Positions 17,406 to 27,266 of a stretch of 64,000 nt of DNA are shown in pieces. Under the pieces are notes generated by a model that searched no databases, had not been told where the DNA came from, and saw only the letters and a program-made list of their open reading frames with translations. The translations under genes were made by a program, and so were the position numbers. Location: assembly GCF_030381805.1 (NCBI RefSeq), contig NZ_JAUDRH010000021.1, forward strand, positions 1-64,000, written 5' to 3'. The stretch's first letter is position 1. Each line of letters opens with the position of its first letter. Source of the DNA: Chlorogloeopsis sp. ULAP01. GTDB lineage: Bacteria > Cyanobacteriota > Cyanobacteriia > Cyanobacteriales > Nostocaceae.

Positions 17406-19088
17406 TTAATCTAAATTATTTTTATCTGTTGGAATTTTTGTCGATTGAGAAGATTGATTAGTAAAACCATTAGAGTTATGGTTTTGCAACTGGGTTTTTA
17501 ACCAAGCAAGCAAACCTTCAGAAAGATGAGACAAAGAATTTTCTAGCTGTGGTGAAAGTTCTAAGGGTAAGCTGCCAGAACGCAAATGTAGAGAGCGTTG
17601 AGGATAGGGAATATGAATATTGTGCTGCCGTAGACTTTCTTCAATCAGAAAATATAAATCACTCTTGATTTGAAACTGTTTACGGGGTTTGGAAATCCAA
17701 ACTAACAACTGAAAATTTAAAAAATCTTCGCCATATCCATGAAACCAAACAAGAGGCGCTGGTTTTTTTAAGACATCAGAGCTTTCGCGGGCAGCATCTA
17801 GTAGGGCAGAGCGTACTACACTTATACTTGCTCCATAAGCTACGCGTACAGGTAATACTAAACGAGATGTAGAACCGCGATGACTCCAATTCACTACTTC
17901 TGTATCTAACAACCGAGAATTTGGCACAATCACTACTATGTCATCTAGAGTGCGGATATAAGTACTGCGAGCATTTAATCGCTCCACCGTTCCTATAAAT
18001 TTGCCAATTTCCACAAAATCTCCAACTTCAATAGCACGCTCAAAAGTAATTACAAAACCACTTACTAACTCCTTGGCAACTCCCTGCAAACCAAAGCCGA
18101 TCGCCACACCCAAAACGCTGGCTACAATAGCTAGCGAAGTGATATCTAATCCCCAAATTTGTAGCAGCACAACTGTACCAATAAAAATCAGACTGTAATT
18201 GATCGCAACTGCAATCGATTCTTGAACACCCCGGCTGATATTGGTAATGCGCAGTACGCGCGATCGCACTAAATTCGTCACTGCGCCAGCAATCGCCAGA
18301 ACTACCACAAACAAGGCAATGAGAATAATAATATTGATGACAGAATAAGAGCTTTCTCCGATGGAAATAACTGGCGATGTCAGACTCATCCAGAGAATAC
18401 TGACGGCACGCTGGCTCCACTCTCTTGTCAAAGGAAACAAGTCAGTAATATATATTGCCGTCCCAATCCATAAAAGCGCACGGACAAAAACGAGGGTTAA
18501 TTGCAGAAATAATTCAATCCCTTTAGGTTGCGCTCCAGTGTCGGGGTGATTGGCTTCTTGGGGAAGCAACCGCCGCAACCAATAGCGCCAAACCCAACCC
18601 AAAGCCAAATGGAGAGCGATCGCACCCAACACAAACAAAACCGCTAGTAATATTGCCCGCCAAAAATAACTTAATCTTCGTTCTTCTTGTCCTTGCCGAA
18701 CAGCTTCAGTAATCCTTTGTACCCAAATTTGTGCTTGTTCTTGTGTGGTTCTGCCAGTGGGAGTGTCTTGTTGCGTCACTGTCAGCAGGTGACGACTGTT
18801 GACCAAAATTACGGGTAATTGATTGGTTTGTAAAATCTCCACCTTCACAGGTTCACTAGAGCGGACTACTTCTCTCAAAATTAAGTTGGCGTCAGCAGCG
18901 CGATTTTCAGCACTAAATTGTCCTGCTTGATTAACTTCAAACAAGCGGCGACCATCTAGTGTAATGGCAGCTGTTGGTCGAGATTGGGCTTGCACGGGCG
19001 TTTGATCGATTGTAAACCAGCATAAAGTCACCATTGCAGCAATGGCAAAAATGGCAGCAGCGAGCCGAAAACGACGAAAGCTACTCAT
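17406..19088 (-). CDS. MscS-family mechanosensitive ion channel with periplasmic N-terminal domain
   Basis: A 560-residue protein. Signal peptide (cut after VQAQ), a ~115-residue periplasmic domain (DGRRLFEVNQAGQFSAENRA), then membrane segments near 145-165, 195-220 and 250-275. The MscS pore helix and beta domain follow: IASVLGVAIGFGLQGVAKELVSGF, then VGDFVEIGKFIGTVERLNARSTYIRTLDD. MscS channels release solutes when membrane tension rises. Cyanobacteria carry several such enlarged paralogues, so the exact role is open. It appears monocistronic. Confidence 0.9.
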   Translation of the reverse strand: MSSFRRFRLAAAIFAIAAMVTLCWFTIDQTPVQAQSRPTAAITLDGRRLFEVNQAGQFSAENRAADANLILREVVRSSEPVKVEILQTNQLPVILVNSRHLLTVTQQDTPTGRTTQEQAQIWVQRITEAVRQGQEERRLSYFWRAILLAVLFVLGAIALHLALGWVWRYWLRRLLPQEANHPDTGAQPKGIELFLQLTLVFVRALLWIGTAIYITDLFPLTREWSQRAVSILWMSLTSPVISIGESSYSVINIIILIALFVVVLAIAGAVTNLVRSRVLRITNISRGVQESIAVAINYSLIFIGTVVLLQIWGLDITSLAIVASVLGVAIGFGLQGVAKELVSGFVITFERAIEVGDFVEIGKFIGTVERLNARSTYIRTLDDIVVIVPNSRLLDTEVVNWSHRGSTSRLVLPVRVAYGASISVVRSALLDAARESSDVLKKPAPLVWFHGYGEDFLNFQLLVWISKPRKQFQIKSDLYFLIEESLRQHNIHIPYPQRSLHLRSGSLPLELSPQLENSLSHLSEGLLAWLKTQLQNHNSNGFTNQSSQSTKIPTDKNNLD

Positions 19089-19211
19089 AAATTAGAAACT
19101 CACAATTTAACAGCATGGCAGTCCTTATTCCATGATGTCAGCGATTCTGATTGAAAAATTTGCCATACCGCTTTTCTACTCGAAACAAGCAGTTGTGATC
19201 GCCGTAGGAAA

Positions 19212-19535
19212 TTACCTCCAAGGAGAGGGGATTGCTGTGGTTGATAACACTTCTTTTGCGAGCAGCTTGATTGCAGTTCTACCGCAGTTCGGACACACTA
19301 CGTCAGTCTCTTGAACTGGGGGCGATTTAACACACTCTGTCAGTAATCCCTGCTGACAGTGATAGCACTCATAAAAAACTCGACTAGTTGGCTTGTTACA
19401 ATCAATGATTTTGATATGTTGACAAGCTTGAGGTTCTCCCTCTTGTGGTTTCCATGGTTTAGGCTTTTGAGGTCTACTAGAATCCGCTTCTTGCGGCTTT
19501 GGTGAAAATTTAGGTTTTTCCGGTTTCATATGCAT
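19212..19535 (-). CDS. Small hypothetical protein with a C-terminal zinc ribbon
   Basis: A 107-residue protein. A Lys/Pro-rich N-terminal ~35 residues (KPEKPKFSPKPQ) leads into a Cys-rich part: ACQHIKIIDC, FYECYHC and DVVCPNCGRTA. The spaced CxxC pairs suggest zinc binding. Function unknown. A second Met six bases downstream is an equally good start. It is followed 123 bases later by the MscS-like gene on the same strand. Confidence 0.6.
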   Translation of the reverse strand: MHMKPEKPKFSPKPQEADSSRPQKPKPWKPQEGEPQACQHIKIIDCNKPTSRVFYECYHCQQGLLTECVKSPPVQETDVVCPNCGRTAIKLLAKEVLSTTAIPSPWR

Positions 19536-19822
19536 TATCGTTCCCTCTCAGTTGAAAGTAGTCCAAATTGTGCTTGTCATCTAAGTTAACGCACTACATC
19601 TCTAGGGCAACCACAAAGAATATCCCTACTTGCCCATGTAAAGACAGTCGTGATCGCACTAGGATTCAGCATAGAGATAGGGTTACAAATGTAAAACCAC
19701 ACGCTGATTTAGCAGTGTGGCGTGCTTTAGTATAGCGCTTTTGAATTAGGAGATTGAAACGACATCGCGTAGGATCATGGAAGGCTACAAAACCAACACA
19801 CAACATTCCGGACAGTAAATAA

Positions 19823-20449
19823 TTATTTTTCTCGAATCCAAAGTGCCAACCCACCTCCACGCCCACGAGCTGCAATCCAGTCTTCTGCCACTGCAAAAAA
19901 CGCAAAAAAGGGCAGTTTGGCGATAGGTTGGTTGTAGAAATTCTCAGTCTGGGCTTTGCCGCGAATTTGTCCGTTGTAAACAACACGGTTAAATAAACTG
20001 ACTTGGATGTGAGTAAAGTCAAACGCTAGTAAATTTTTCTTACCTAAATATTGAGCTGGGCCTGTTAGTTTTAACAACACTTGCCCTAATTTAATCTGAT
20101 TCTTTATTTCCCCTTTAGCTGGAATTTCTTCTGTTATTGGTGTTACAGCACTAAAAGCAATATATGCTGGAGCAAATTTGGGCCAATAAAAACCCTTACC
20201 CAAAATAATTCCCCCTCGCTTTTTTACTTTACGAGTTCCAGTAGCAAAGCACAGCCGCCATTGACCAAGTAAGGATTCAAAAGAATATGTCAGTCGTTGT
20301 TGCTTGGTAGTTTTTTCTGCTTGTAGTAATGCATCTACCAGTACACTAGGAGAAGGACGTTCGTTGTGTTCTCCTCTGTACGCATTTGCAGCCTGTGCTA
20401 ATACTGCTAAATAACTAGAAGCATCCAGTGAGCTTAAATCAGCCGTCAT
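19823..20449 (-). CDS. Conserved cyanobacterial protein, possibly fibrillin/PAP-like
   Basis: A 208-residue soluble protein without signal or membrane segment. SLLGQWRLCFATGTRKVKK followed by a beta-rich stretch and LLAFDFTHIQVSLFNR resembles the lipid-binding fold of plastid-lipid-associated (fibrillin) proteins, where a GxWxLxF-type strand opens the barrel. The match is by impression only, so the function should be treated as unknown. Its own promoter region is at 20450-20610. Confidence 0.65.
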   Translation of the reverse strand: MTADLSSLDASSYLAVLAQAANAYRGEHNERPSPSVLVDALLQAEKTTKQQRLTYSFESLLGQWRLCFATGTRKVKKRGGIILGKGFYWPKFAPAYIAFSAVTPITEEIPAKGEIKNQIKLGQVLLKLTGPAQYLGKKNLLAFDFTHIQVSLFNRVVYNGQIRGKAQTENFYNQPIAKLPFFAFFAVAEDWIAARGRGGGLALWIREK

Positions 20450-20610
20450 AAAGGCACTTAAATTTATATTTACGATAAATTCTAACCTTCATTTTTGGAT
20501 GATTAACGCTGATTAATCTATACAAAAAAGAGTGATACTCGAAGGCTTCGCCAACAAAGCAACTGGAGCGATCACGTTTTCCATGAAAAGCTGAAAAGAT
20601 TCTTTCCTGC

Positions 20611-21738
20611 TCAAAACCAAGCCAGCCAATTGGTTGGAACGGTTTGCACAAAAGCTGCATTTTGAATAGAAGTTCCATCCATGATCCAAATCGCATTTTC
20701 ACCAGTCTTTAAGTTCCGCCAGAATATATCTGTCTTTCCATCACCATTGAAATTGCCTATACCAATCGACCAATGAGTTGGAACAGTTTGCACAAAAGCT
20801 GTATTTTTAATAGTGGTTCCATCCATGATCCAAATCGCATTTTCACCAGTATTTGAGTTGCGCCAGAATATATCTGTCTTACCATTACCACTTAAATCGT
20901 TAACATAAGGCAACCAAGAACTGGGAACAGTTTGTACAAAAGCTGCATTTTTAATGGTAGTTCCATCCATGATCCAAATAGCATTTTCACCAGTCTTTAA
21001 GTTGCGCCAGAATATATCTGTCTTACCATCACTATTAAAATCACCAATATAAGGAAACCAAGAATAGGGAACAGTTTGGATTGAAGCGGCACTATTAATC
21101 ACTGTTCCATTCATTAACCAAATTGCGTTTTCTCCAGTATTTCTATTGCGCCAGGAAATGTCAACCTTACCATCACCGTTGAAATCAAAAACACCAGCTA
21201 TCCAAGAAGTAGAAACAGCTTGAATTGAAGTTGCATTATTAATGGCTGTTCCATTCATTAACCAAATAGCATTTTCACTAGTATTGAAATTCCGCCAAAA
21301 GATATCTGTCTTTCCATCACCATCTAAATCACCAATGTAAGGGAACCAAGAGTTAGGAACAAGCTGGGCATTAGTTTTACTAACAATATCAGCACCATTC
21401 ATTATCCAAAGAATATTTTCACCAGTATTGAAATTTCGCCAAAAGATATCTGTCTTTCCATCACCATTGAAATCAGCAGCACTAGGAAACCAAGAATCAG
21501 GATCTGAAAACCTTGCGAAAAATACTAAACTAGCTAAAGAAGTTTCATTCATTAGCCAAATCGCATATTCTCCTGACTCTCTATTTTGCCAACCTACATC
21601 ACTATTACCATTACCATCAAAATCATGAAAAATCCAAGCTTTTTCAAGCAATGGGTTAAGATTTTTTGCTAGTAACTGAGATTGAAATAAGAGTAACAAG
21701 CCTAATTTGAGTATTCCTAATAATCCTAGCTTTTGCAT
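20611..21738 (-). CDS. Secreted FG-GAP/VCBS-type repeat protein
   Basis: A 375-residue protein with an N-terminal hydrophobic signal (LGLLGILKLGLLLLFQSQ) and seven tandem units of about 48 residues. Each unit contains a calcium-loop motif (DFNGDGKTDIFWRN) followed by TGENAIWLMNGT. Such units build beta-propellers in FG-GAP/VCBS proteins, and seven units would close one propeller. It is probably exported and may bind surface glycans or proteins; the ligand is unknown. The units are very similar at the DNA level, suggesting recent duplication or gene conversion. Confidence 0.88.
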   Translation of the reverse strand: MQKLGLLGILKLGLLLLFQSQLLAKNLNPLLEKAWIFHDFDGNGNSDVGWQNRESGEYAIWLMNETSLASLVFFARFSDPDSWFPSAADFNGDGKTDIFWRNFNTGENILWIMNGADIVSKTNAQLVPNSWFPYIGDLDGDGKTDIFWRNFNTSENAIWLMNGTAINNATSIQAVSTSWIAGVFDFNGDGKVDISWRNRNTGENAIWLMNGTVINSAASIQTVPYSWFPYIGDFNSDGKTDIFWRNLKTGENAIWIMDGTTIKNAAFVQTVPSSWLPYVNDLSGNGKTDIFWRNSNTGENAIWIMDGTTIKNTAFVQTVPTHWSIGIGNFNGDGKTDIFWRNLKTGENAIWIMDGTSIQNAAFVQTVPTNWLAWF

Positions 21739-22371
21739 AGTGACGGGATTAATTAATTAGGGAAAAGCTACTAATAGCTAATAGTTAAACAATTAGCTAT
21801 TAAATATTTTTGCTCATGTAGTATTTAGGCTTGCTGTATATTAATATTTGAATTTTATGATTCTAGTTTTTAAACTAGCCAAATATCCGACTTTACATAT
21901 ATCTGCACTGAAAAATATGAACTCGTATGTAGCCACTAAATGAGCTAATTATTTTAATCATTTGAGGGATTCATACAACAAAGAAATAAGAGTTTAATAA
22001 GAAAAAATAAGAACTTATACCAATTCTTTATGAGGCTGCATAGAATTCGATCCCCCTAACCCCCCTTGAAAAAAGGGGGGAACCAGAAAAAATCTATCAA
22101 AGTCCACGGCAGGTGACGCCAGTCGCACTCGACGCGCTTAACCCGTTAGGGCGCTTACGCTCCTTTATGCCGGGAAACCATGCGCACCAGTCAGCTAGCT
22201 GCGCTCGTATTACCCGCCAAGAGTGCTGGTTCACCACCGCACTGCCTCCCCTTTTGAAGGGGGATTTAGGGGGAACGAGATATGTGCAACTTCACATTAA
22301 ATTGGTATTAGAAAGATTAGCTACTTATAAGTATTATTAAATAACCCTTTCCCTTTGTGATTTCCACTAAC
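21739..22371. other. Intergenic region holding a 290-bp MITE-like element
   Basis: No gene recognised. It contains the element at 22018-22307 and AT-rich sequence on both sides. The left part should contain the promoter of the FG-GAP gene. Confidence 0.5.
22018..22307. mobile_element. 290-bp MITE-like element with TTA target duplication
   Basis: Ends TACCAATT / AATTGGTA are inverted repeats. TTA flanks both sides (22015-22017, 22308-22310). Inner arms carry matching CCCCCTAA..CCCCCTT and AAGGGGG..TTAGGGGG blocks. The middle (about 22110-22250) is GC-rich and includes a 29-bp segment also found as a tandem repeat at 63529-63587, so the element looks composite. No open reading frame of note. 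Confidence 0.6.
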
Positions 22372-23082
22372 CTAAGCCCGCAGTGCTGTATCTGTTGCTA
22401 AACGTCCATCTTCCATATGCAGAATGCGATCGGCAATGTCTAGAATCCGGTTATCATGAGTAACTAACAAAATTGTGCTTGCTTGCTCTTGTGCCAACTG
22501 CTGCATAATTTCTACTACATCACGACCAGATTTACTATCTAGTGCTGCTGTTGGTTCGTCTGCTAGTAGTAGTTGGGGTTCACTTACCAAAGCACGAGCG
22601 ATCGCTACACGCTGTTTTTGACCGCCAGAAAGACTATCGGGATAGTAATCTAAACGCTCTCCCATGCCTGTCGCCTGTAAAATTGCAATAGATTTAGCAA
22701 TGCGCTCTTGCATAGACATTTCATGATGCAAACGCAGAGACATCCGCACATTTTGTTGTGCTGTCAGGCATTCTAGCAAGTTGTGTGCTTGGAAAATAAA
22801 ACCAATTTGCTTGCGAACTTGTACTAATTGCCTTTTACTCGCACCGTATAATTCGTGACCTAATACTTTGACACTTCCTTCCTGTACAGAACGCAATGCA
22901 GCCACCAAAGTGAGTAATGTTGTTTTACCACTTCCTGAAGGGCCAGTGAGGATAACAATTTCGCCGGGAAAAATATCTAAATTTACATCAACTAATACAG
23001 GTTTTCGCAAAGCTCCCTTGCCAAACGAGTGGTTAAGATGGCGAACACTGACAACAGGTTTTGTAGATAGTTGTTGAGACAT
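22372..23082 (-). CDS. devA: DevA-type ABC transporter ATP-binding protein
   Basis: A 236-residue ATPase with Walker A GPSGSGKTT, signature LSGGQKQR, Walker B LLLADEPTAALD and an H-loop LLVTHD. DevA pairs with DevC (permease) and DevB (membrane fusion protein) in exporters such as the one that delivers heterocyst glycolipids to the cell wall. Nostocales encode several DevBCA paralogues, so the substrate is not fixed by sequence. It is the last gene of a devB-devC-devA operon, 127 bases after devC. Confidence 0.9.
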   Translation of the reverse strand: MSQQLSTKPVVSVRHLNHSFGKGALRKPVLVDVNLDIFPGEIVILTGPSGSGKTTLLTLVAALRSVQEGSVKVLGHELYGASKRQLVQVRKQIGFIFQAHNLLECLTAQQNVRMSLRLHHEMSMQERIAKSIAILQATGMGERLDYYPDSLSGGQKQRVAIARALVSEPQLLLADEPTAALDSKSGRDVVEIMQQLAQEQASTILLVTHDNRILDIADRILHMEDGRLATDTALRA

Positions 23083-23135
23083 ATTAATTCAACACTTGGC
23101 TTTCACTTGGTAGGGTATGTTGTCGCGTTGCGCAA

Positions 23136-23191
23136 CGCACCATCGTAAATTCTCGGTGCGTTAGGATTAATGTCCATAACGCACACTACTG
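23136..23191. repeat. 56-bp intergenic repeat, copy 1
   Basis: CGCACCAT ... GGTGCGTTAGGATTAATGTCC and then ATAACGCACACTACTG. A near-identical 56-bp copy is at 29701-29756. CGCACC/GGTGCG and GTGCGTTA/TAACGCAC give alternative stems. It lies between devC and devA. Confidence 0.75.
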
Positions 23192-23209
23192 GTTTCATCC
23201 TTTATCCTT

Positions 23210-24397
23210 CTAAAACACATCTGCTGGATCGGCAGACTGCAACCTCCGCATAGCAACAGCCGCCGAAACTAAACACATTACAACGGTGATCGCAAATACC
23301 TGCAACGCCACATCTAATCGCATCAAAATTGGAATGCGAGTTAGATTTCCGAGTAGCCCATACATACCAATAGAACAAGCAAATCCAGGAATAAATCCTA
23401 AGATAGCGAGAATAATCGCTTCTTGAAAAACAACAACTAACAGGCTCATATCGGTATAGCCCATTGCTTTGAGAGTGGCATATTCTGATAAATGATTGTT
23501 TACATCTGAATACAAAATTTGATAGACAATCACCACCCCAACAATAAAGCCCATAATTGTACCAAAGTTAAAAATCACACCAGCCGGATCGGCTGCCCAG
23601 TATGCCTGCTCTGCGTCTATAAACTCTTGACGAGTAATAACTTTGACATCGCTAGGTAAGCGTGTCTGAATCTGTTTGCTGATATTTTGAGCATCTGCCT
23701 CAGGCTTGAGAGTCAAGACTCCAACATGAATTTTATCGATGCTGTCAGCACCAAACAAACGTAAATAATTCCAGTCACTAGTAATAACATGACCCCTAGT
23801 AAAAATACTGCTGCCAAGAGTAAAAATACCACCAACTCTAACTCTACGACCTGATATTTCAGTAGTGATGCTCTGTCCTTGAGTAAAAGACTCAGCTACA
23901 GGCCCCAAGTCGGGTTGAGATTGACTATCAAAAAGGACTACATTTGGCAGTTTAATTTGGTTTAGCTGTTGGTTAACATCTGGTAAGTTTAAAACAGGTC
24001 GGGCGGGATTGAAAGCAATAACGGCAATGTTATTAACTTCCTTCTTCCAAGGGTTAACCCATCCACCGAAAGAAAAGTACAAAGGGCTGGCTGATGCAAC
24101 TCCTTCGACAGCTACTGCTTGGTACAAATGCCGTCTAGAAAAAGCTTGTCCTTCAAGTAGAGACTTCGTTCGTTGGCTAACTAAAACTAAGTCGCCATGC
24201 AGATTTTTGTGGACGAGAGTAGAACCATCAAGCAATAAGGCTTTGAACCCTAGTTGCATGAATATGAGAATATCGGCAAAGGCAATTCCAGCTAGAGCTA
24301 CCAACAAGCGCAATTTTTGATGGCGTAGTTGCGCCCAACCTAAAGGGGGATCGACAAACAAGTTGCCCAATGAAGTTTTGACGTTCAGTAGTTTCAT
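23210..24397 (-). CDS. devC: DevC-type ABC transporter permease
   Basis: A 395-residue inner-membrane protein of the FtsX/DevC permease family. It has one membrane segment near residues 25-50, a large periplasmic domain, and three segments near the C-terminus (FGTIMGFIVGVVIVYQILYS onward), with DVNNHLSEYATLKAMGYTD as the family-typical coupling region. It starts five bases after the devB tail, so the two were co-translated. The N-terminus PLGWAQLRHQKLRLLVALAGI is standard for DevC. Confidence 0.9.
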   Translation of the reverse strand: MKLLNVKTSLGNLFVDPPLGWAQLRHQKLRLLVALAGIAFADILIFMQLGFKALLLDGSTLVHKNLHGDLVLVSQRTKSLLEGQAFSRRHLYQAVAVEGVASASPLYFSFGGWVNPWKKEVNNIAVIAFNPARPVLNLPDVNQQLNQIKLPNVVLFDSQSQPDLGPVAESFTQGQSITTEISGRRVRVGGIFTLGSSIFTRGHVITSDWNYLRLFGADSIDKIHVGVLTLKPEADAQNISKQIQTRLPSDVKVITRQEFIDAEQAYWAADPAGVIFNFGTIMGFIVGVVIVYQILYSDVNNHLSEYATLKAMGYTDMSLLVVVFQEAIILAILGFIPGFACSIGMYGLLGNLTRIPILMRLDVALQVFAITVVMCLVSAAVAMRRLQSADPADVF

Positions 24398-24402
24398 ATG
24401 CT

Positions 24403-25714
24403 CTACTGTGGGGATTGAGAAAGATTACGACTATTGGTAGTATCGAGGTCGAAAGTGATGCGGACTTGCAAGTTAGTCAGCCCCGCGACTTTAACAGTGT
24501 CTTGCGGATCAATGCGAACTTTGACTTCTACTACACGAGCATCTTTTTCGGCAGCAGGATCAGATGCGAGTACATCTTGCTTTTTAATTTGCAAACCAAT
24601 ATGCTCAACCTTACCGTGCACCTGTAAAACCGCCATGTTCACTTACTATGCTTGCCCGTTGTCCGACTCGTAGTTTACCTACATCGGTTTCATAAACTTC
24701 GGCAACAGCGTACATTTGCTGCGTACGTCCTAATTCTACAATTCCTTGACTAGTGTTAACTTGTTCTCCAACACGGGTATTAATTTTGAGGATTTGACCT
24801 GCAACTGGAACGCGCACATAATTATCATTTAACTCAGCTTGAGCTTTAGTAATTTGGGTAGCAGCGTAGTCTACCTCCTCTTGAGCTACTTGTATATCCA
24901 CAGGACGTACTTCCCGTAGTTTCTCAAGCATGGCTTTTTCCTGTCGGATCTGCTTTTGTAATGTGGAGGCAGTGTTTGCTAGTTGGGCATTAGCTTCCGA
25001 GAGGGTTGCTTGTGCGGTTTCCCAAGTCTTGCGTCGTTCATCACGTTTATAAGTTTCAATTGCTCCCTCGTTGTGGAGAGACTCGTAGCGTTTATAGTCA
25101 ATTTCGGCGTTACGCAACTCTGCTTTGGCACGAGCGATCGCCGCTTGTTTCTCTGCTGTTTGAGTGCGTAGTTGAGCTTCTATGCGAGCAATGTTTGCCT
25201 CTTGTGCTGCTATTTCTGCTGTTTTAGCCTCTCCTGCCTTGAGTTGGGCAAGTTTAGCTCGCTGCACAGCCAGATATTGTTTTGCCTCAGCTAATGCCGC
25301 CTGCTTTTTATCCATGCCTTGGAGAATGGCAATTACTTGCCCGGCTTTAACTTTGTCACCTTCATTAACAAGCAATTTGTCTACACGACTATCCTGGGCA
25401 TTGGCAACCGATAATTTTATTACCTCTCCTTTTGGCTCCAGTCGTCCTAGAGCAGTGACTTTTGTTTGTTCTGCTAGGCTTGGGGTAGGAGTTGGTGTAA
25501 CTTTGGCTGTTTCCTTTTGAGTAATAACATAAGTAGTAATCAAGCCAACACAAGCGATCGCCACTACACCAGCAATCCAAATTGTCAGCTTTTTCCTACC
25601 CTTTAATTTTGGAACTGCGACTGACTCTAGGGGTGGTGGTTTTTTTGAATGTTTGTCTGGAGTGAGAACCATAGTTAAAAGATTGCTGCCAGTCTCAATA
25701 TTTTCTAAAATCAC
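24403..25714 (-). pseudogene. devB: DevB-type membrane fusion protein gene, frameshifted
   Basis: An HlyD/DevB adaptor: N-terminal membrane helix (LTIWIAGVVAIACVGLITTY), biotinyl-lipoyl-like segment, long coiled coil, and YVRVPVAGQILKINTRVGEQ. The main frame stops at 24611 after EHGGFTGAR. The remaining family sequence continues in another frame as HGKVEHIGLQI to 24403 (DARVVEVKVRIDP, GLTNLQV). A 1- or 2-base indel near 24617-24622 explains this. Without a sequencing error the protein lacks its last ~75 residues. Start alternatives are ATG 25714 or ATG 25672 (MVLTPDKHS). Confidence 0.85.
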
Positions 25715-25909
25715 TCGTAAACAGATTTTAAGAATCCTGCTTGTGGTTCAACCAATTGGATGAAAATAGAAGTGAGATAAAGTTCCTTTTTCACTTGTCC
25801 CACCTAAAGTTGTAGAAAAACAACATGAGGAACTTGTGAAGAAAGTCACACAAGTAAAACTCAAGTTGTCAGAACCGTGTCTGTTGTTAAGACTTGGAAT
25901 TATTAAGTT

Positions 25910-26434
25910 ATGGATGCGGATGATTTATTGGGACGTTACGCTGCTGGCGATCGCGATTTCAGCAGTACAAATTTGAGTGGAATTAACCTAGCTCAGGAAA
26001 AATTAAGTGGAGCGAATTTAATTCGTGCTAACCTCGCCAAGGCAATTCTCACTGGAGCCAATTTAAGTGGTGCATTCTTGGTGGCAGCTAATTTAGATCA
26101 AGCCAACCTTAAGGGTGCAACTTTAATAGTCGCTAACCTCAGTGGAGCAGATTTAAGTAGAGCCAACTTAAGTGAAGCTAACTTGAGTGAAGCTGTTTTG
26201 AGTGGTGCAGTATTGCAGAAAGTAAACTTGTCTGGTGCTATTTTGCAAGGCGCTATTCTAGCTGGTGTGAACTTGATGCAGTCTAATCTCCAAGGTGCTA
26301 ATTTGCAGGGAGCCAATCTTTATGGCGCAGATTTACAGGAAGCCAATCTCAGTACAGCTAATTTAACCCGCGCTAATCTGCGGGGCAGCAATCTGCGAGG
26401 AGCAATCATGCCTGATGGCAGCATTCATGAATAG
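25910..26434 (+). CDS. Pentapeptide-repeat protein (first of a pair)
   Basis: A 174-residue protein made almost entirely of A(D/N)Lxx pentapeptides (ANLSGADLSRANLSEANL), which fold into a right-handed quadrilateral beta-helix. The first 17 residues (MDADDLLGRYAAGDRDF) form a conserved cap also seen in the next gene. No signal peptide. Biochemical function is unknown for most cyanobacterial members. The next homologue starts ten bases after the stop, indicating a tandem duplication and co-transcription. Confidence 0.9.
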   Translation: MDADDLLGRYAAGDRDFSSTNLSGINLAQEKLSGANLIRANLAKAILTGANLSGAFLVAANLDQANLKGATLIVANLSGADLSRANLSEANLSEAVLSGAVLQKVNLSGAILQGAILAGVNLMQSNLQGANLQGANLYGADLQEANLSTANLTRANLRGSNLRGAIMPDGSIHE

Positions 26435-26444
26435 GCAGGTAAAA

Positions 26445-27122
26445 ATGAATATAGATGAACTATTACAGCTATATGCCGCCGGAGAACGGAATTTTCATGG
26501 ATTTAGCTTCAATGGAGCAAGCTTATATCAAGTTGATTTACAGGGAATTAATCTTAGGGGTAGCAAATTAATTGGTGCTAATCTCAGTGGTGCTAATTTA
26601 AGAGGAGCAGATTTAAGTCAGACAAATTTAATTGGAGCGAACTTAAGCGGTGCCAATCTCATGCAAGTTAACCTGAGTGAGGCTGATTTGATTGGAGCTA
26701 ACTTGGGAGGAGCCAAACTGGGTGAAGCCAATCTTGTGGGCATGACTTTGAGTGGAGCTAATCTCAGTGCTGCCAATTTAAGTGGAGCGAATGCAAGCCA
26801 AGCATGTTTTCAGGGAGCAAACTTAGCTAGTGCTGTTTTGAGTGCCACTTTAGTAGAAGTGAATTTAGAGGGGGCAAATCTCAGCCATGCCAGTTTAACT
26901 GAAGCTGATTTGCAGCAAGCGAACTTGAGTGGAAGCAACTTAATAGGGGCAAACCTTTCCAGGGCTAAACTATATCAAGCGAATTTGAGCGGAGCAAATT
27001 TACATGATGCGAACTTGAGAGAAGCAGACTTGAGGAGCGCCAATCTTCAAGGAGCAAACGTGAATGCTGAGAGTTTGCAAGAAACCTATCTTCTGGGAGC
27101 GATACTTCCCGATGGTAAATAG
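26445..27122 (+). CDS. Pentapeptide-repeat protein (second of a pair)
   Basis: A 225-residue protein with the same N-terminal cap (MNIDELLQLYAAGERNFHG) and a longer run of pentapeptides (ANLSGANLRGADLSQTNLIG). It ends GAILPDGK, parallel to GAIMPDGS in the neighbour. The frame is open 30 bases further upstream, overlapping the first gene, but ATG 26445 matches the paralogue's start and leaves a normal 10-base gap. Predicted cytoplasmic beta-helix of unknown role. Confidence 0.9.
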   Translation: MNIDELLQLYAAGERNFHGFSFNGASLYQVDLQGINLRGSKLIGANLSGANLRGADLSQTNLIGANLSGANLMQVNLSEADLIGANLGGAKLGEANLVGMTLSGANLSAANLSGANASQACFQGANLASAVLSATLVEVNLEGANLSHASLTEADLQQANLSGSNLIGANLSRAKLYQANLSGANLHDANLREADLRSANLQGANVNAESLQETYLLGAILPDGK

Positions 27123-27266
27123 AAGACAATCCCAATGAAACAAGTTTCACCGCCAGGTATGAAAATGTTTTTCTCTTACACCCCTACACCCAATTTCAAG
27201 TCAGGGGCAGACGGGAGTAGGGGAGAATTTTTCTTGTTCCTTTGTCCTTATCATTCCCCATGTTCC

